Assembly (NCBI GenBank): GCA_934655755.1
Contig: CAKUHA010000002.1
Coordinates: forward strand, 186,001 to 250,000
Length of the DNA: 64,000 bases
From: an uncultured Collinsella sp.
Lineage (GTDB): Bacteria > Actinomycetota > Coriobacteriia > Coriobacteriales > Coriobacteriaceae
Reading direction: 5' to 3'
A program made the position numbers and the translations under genes. Shown piece after piece: positions 63,514-64,000 of this stretch. Within the stretch, counting starts at the first letter, position 1. The number at the start of each line of letters is the position of its first letter. The notes below the pieces were generated by a model, which saw only the letters and a program-made list of their open reading frames with translations, ran no database searches and was not told the DNA's origin.

Positions 63514-64000
63514 ATGAAATTTGAAGATTTAAAGCTCGTGCAAAAGTGGCGCGAATATGCCGGTCCAAAGGATGAACGTCTGGAGGCTGAGAACGCGAAG
63601 ATCTACAAGATTGGTTTCGTGCTGCTTTCGTTTGGCATGCTGATGATCTTTTTCTACCAGTTTATAGCTCGACAGGTTGCGTGGGTTCACAGCGACGCCA
63701 GTGAAATGCCGCATGGCTTTGCAACGCCGTTCGAGGCAGCCATGTATGTGTGGCTCGTTCTCGTGATGTTGATTTGTGCAGGACTGCAAACGCGGAAGGG
63801 CTATGTCGATACCAATCGTTTTGGGCAAACCGAGCATCTTCCTGTTGGATATTTCCTGCTTGTCAGCGGTCTTAGCGGCGCCGCGTTCGCGCTTGTTATT
63901 GCCGCAATGCGCTGTATCGCTGAGGCGCAGATCGTACCGCTCGAAAGCGTCTTTTGGTTGGCAAACCTGGCCACGGGCGTGTTCTGTGGTGCGACGATTT
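63514..64000 (+). CDS. membrane protein, partial (continues beyond window)
   Basis: At least 162 residues starting MKFEDLKLVQKWREYAG with TAGGAG six bases upstream. Four predicted membrane helices are visible (starting about residues 32, 76, 112 and 141). The gene follows a small XRE regulator, a common pair in which the regulator controls a DUF3796/DUF6773-like membrane protein. The family name is a guess; function unknown. Confidence 0.8.
   Translation, partial: MKFEDLKLVQKWREYAGPKDERLEAENAKIYKIGFVLLSFGMLMIFFYQFIARQVAWVHSDASEMPHGFATPFEAAMYVWLVLVMLICAGLQTRKGYVDTNRFGQTEHLPVGYFLLVSGLSGAAFALVIAAMRCIAEAQIVPLESVFWLANLATGVFCGATI

Overview
The window looks like chromosome from a gut coriobacterium, most likely Collinsella or a close relative. 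The core DNA is GC-rich. It carries a type III glutamine synthetase, a MurT-GatD lipid II amidation protein, iron and glycerol-type dehydrogenases, and DUF1648, DUF1700 and DUF5067-type proteins. AAA/DUF4143 ATPases are unusually abundant. The genus is an inference from gene content; no rRNA is present.

Core part 1 (1-24.06 kb). On the minus strand metF (5980-5108), a stand-alone MetH reactivation-domain protein (5108-4317) and the MetH catalytic core (2081 to beyond base 1) form a methionine/folate operon. A two-gene restriction-modification system (4207-2071), visibly richer in A+T, sits between the last two. Next come glnN, tRNA-Glu, a fused murT-gatD gene with two TPR-like genes upstream, an iron alcohol dehydrogenase, two glycerol dehydrogenase paralogues, a four-cluster Fe-S protein, ychF, a DUF1648 membrane protein, a divergent XRE-regulated gene pair, an asparaginase and guaA.

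Accessory part (about 24.06-53.3 kb). The last bases of guaA (core GAGTGGGAATAG) recur downstream in exact or near form near 32.34, 35.12, 39.87, 50.77, 52.24 and 52.34 kb. Pieces of the guaA terminator recur at 30.97 and 53.22 kb. I read this as an array of islands accreted at the guaA 3' end. The first (24.3-32.3 kb) is a compact element with an HUH Rep, FtsK-like ATPase, small membrane and secreted proteins, excisionase and tyrosine integrase; it holds a duplication in which one copy lost most of int and the other most of xis. The rest carries a GyrI-like pseudogene behind a LexA-like promoter, an Abi_2/HEPN gene, an Msr(D)-like ABC-F and Mef-like MFS pair, a DUF4365-like plus HEPN-like pair, a DNA-binding Schlafen-type (AlbA_2) gene, a PadR/DUF1700 operon, several AAA/DUF4143 ATPases and their fragments, and decayed DNA.

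Core part 2 (about 53.5-64 kb). An FMN reductase and two more AAA/DUF4143 ATPases are followed by a minus-strand type IIA topoisomerase B-A operon, a lipoprotein, and an XRE regulator with a membrane protein that runs off the right end.

Recurrent features are palindromes placed just before AAA/DUF4143 genes, often overlapping their ribosome-binding sites, and perfect intergenic hairpins in the core DNA.
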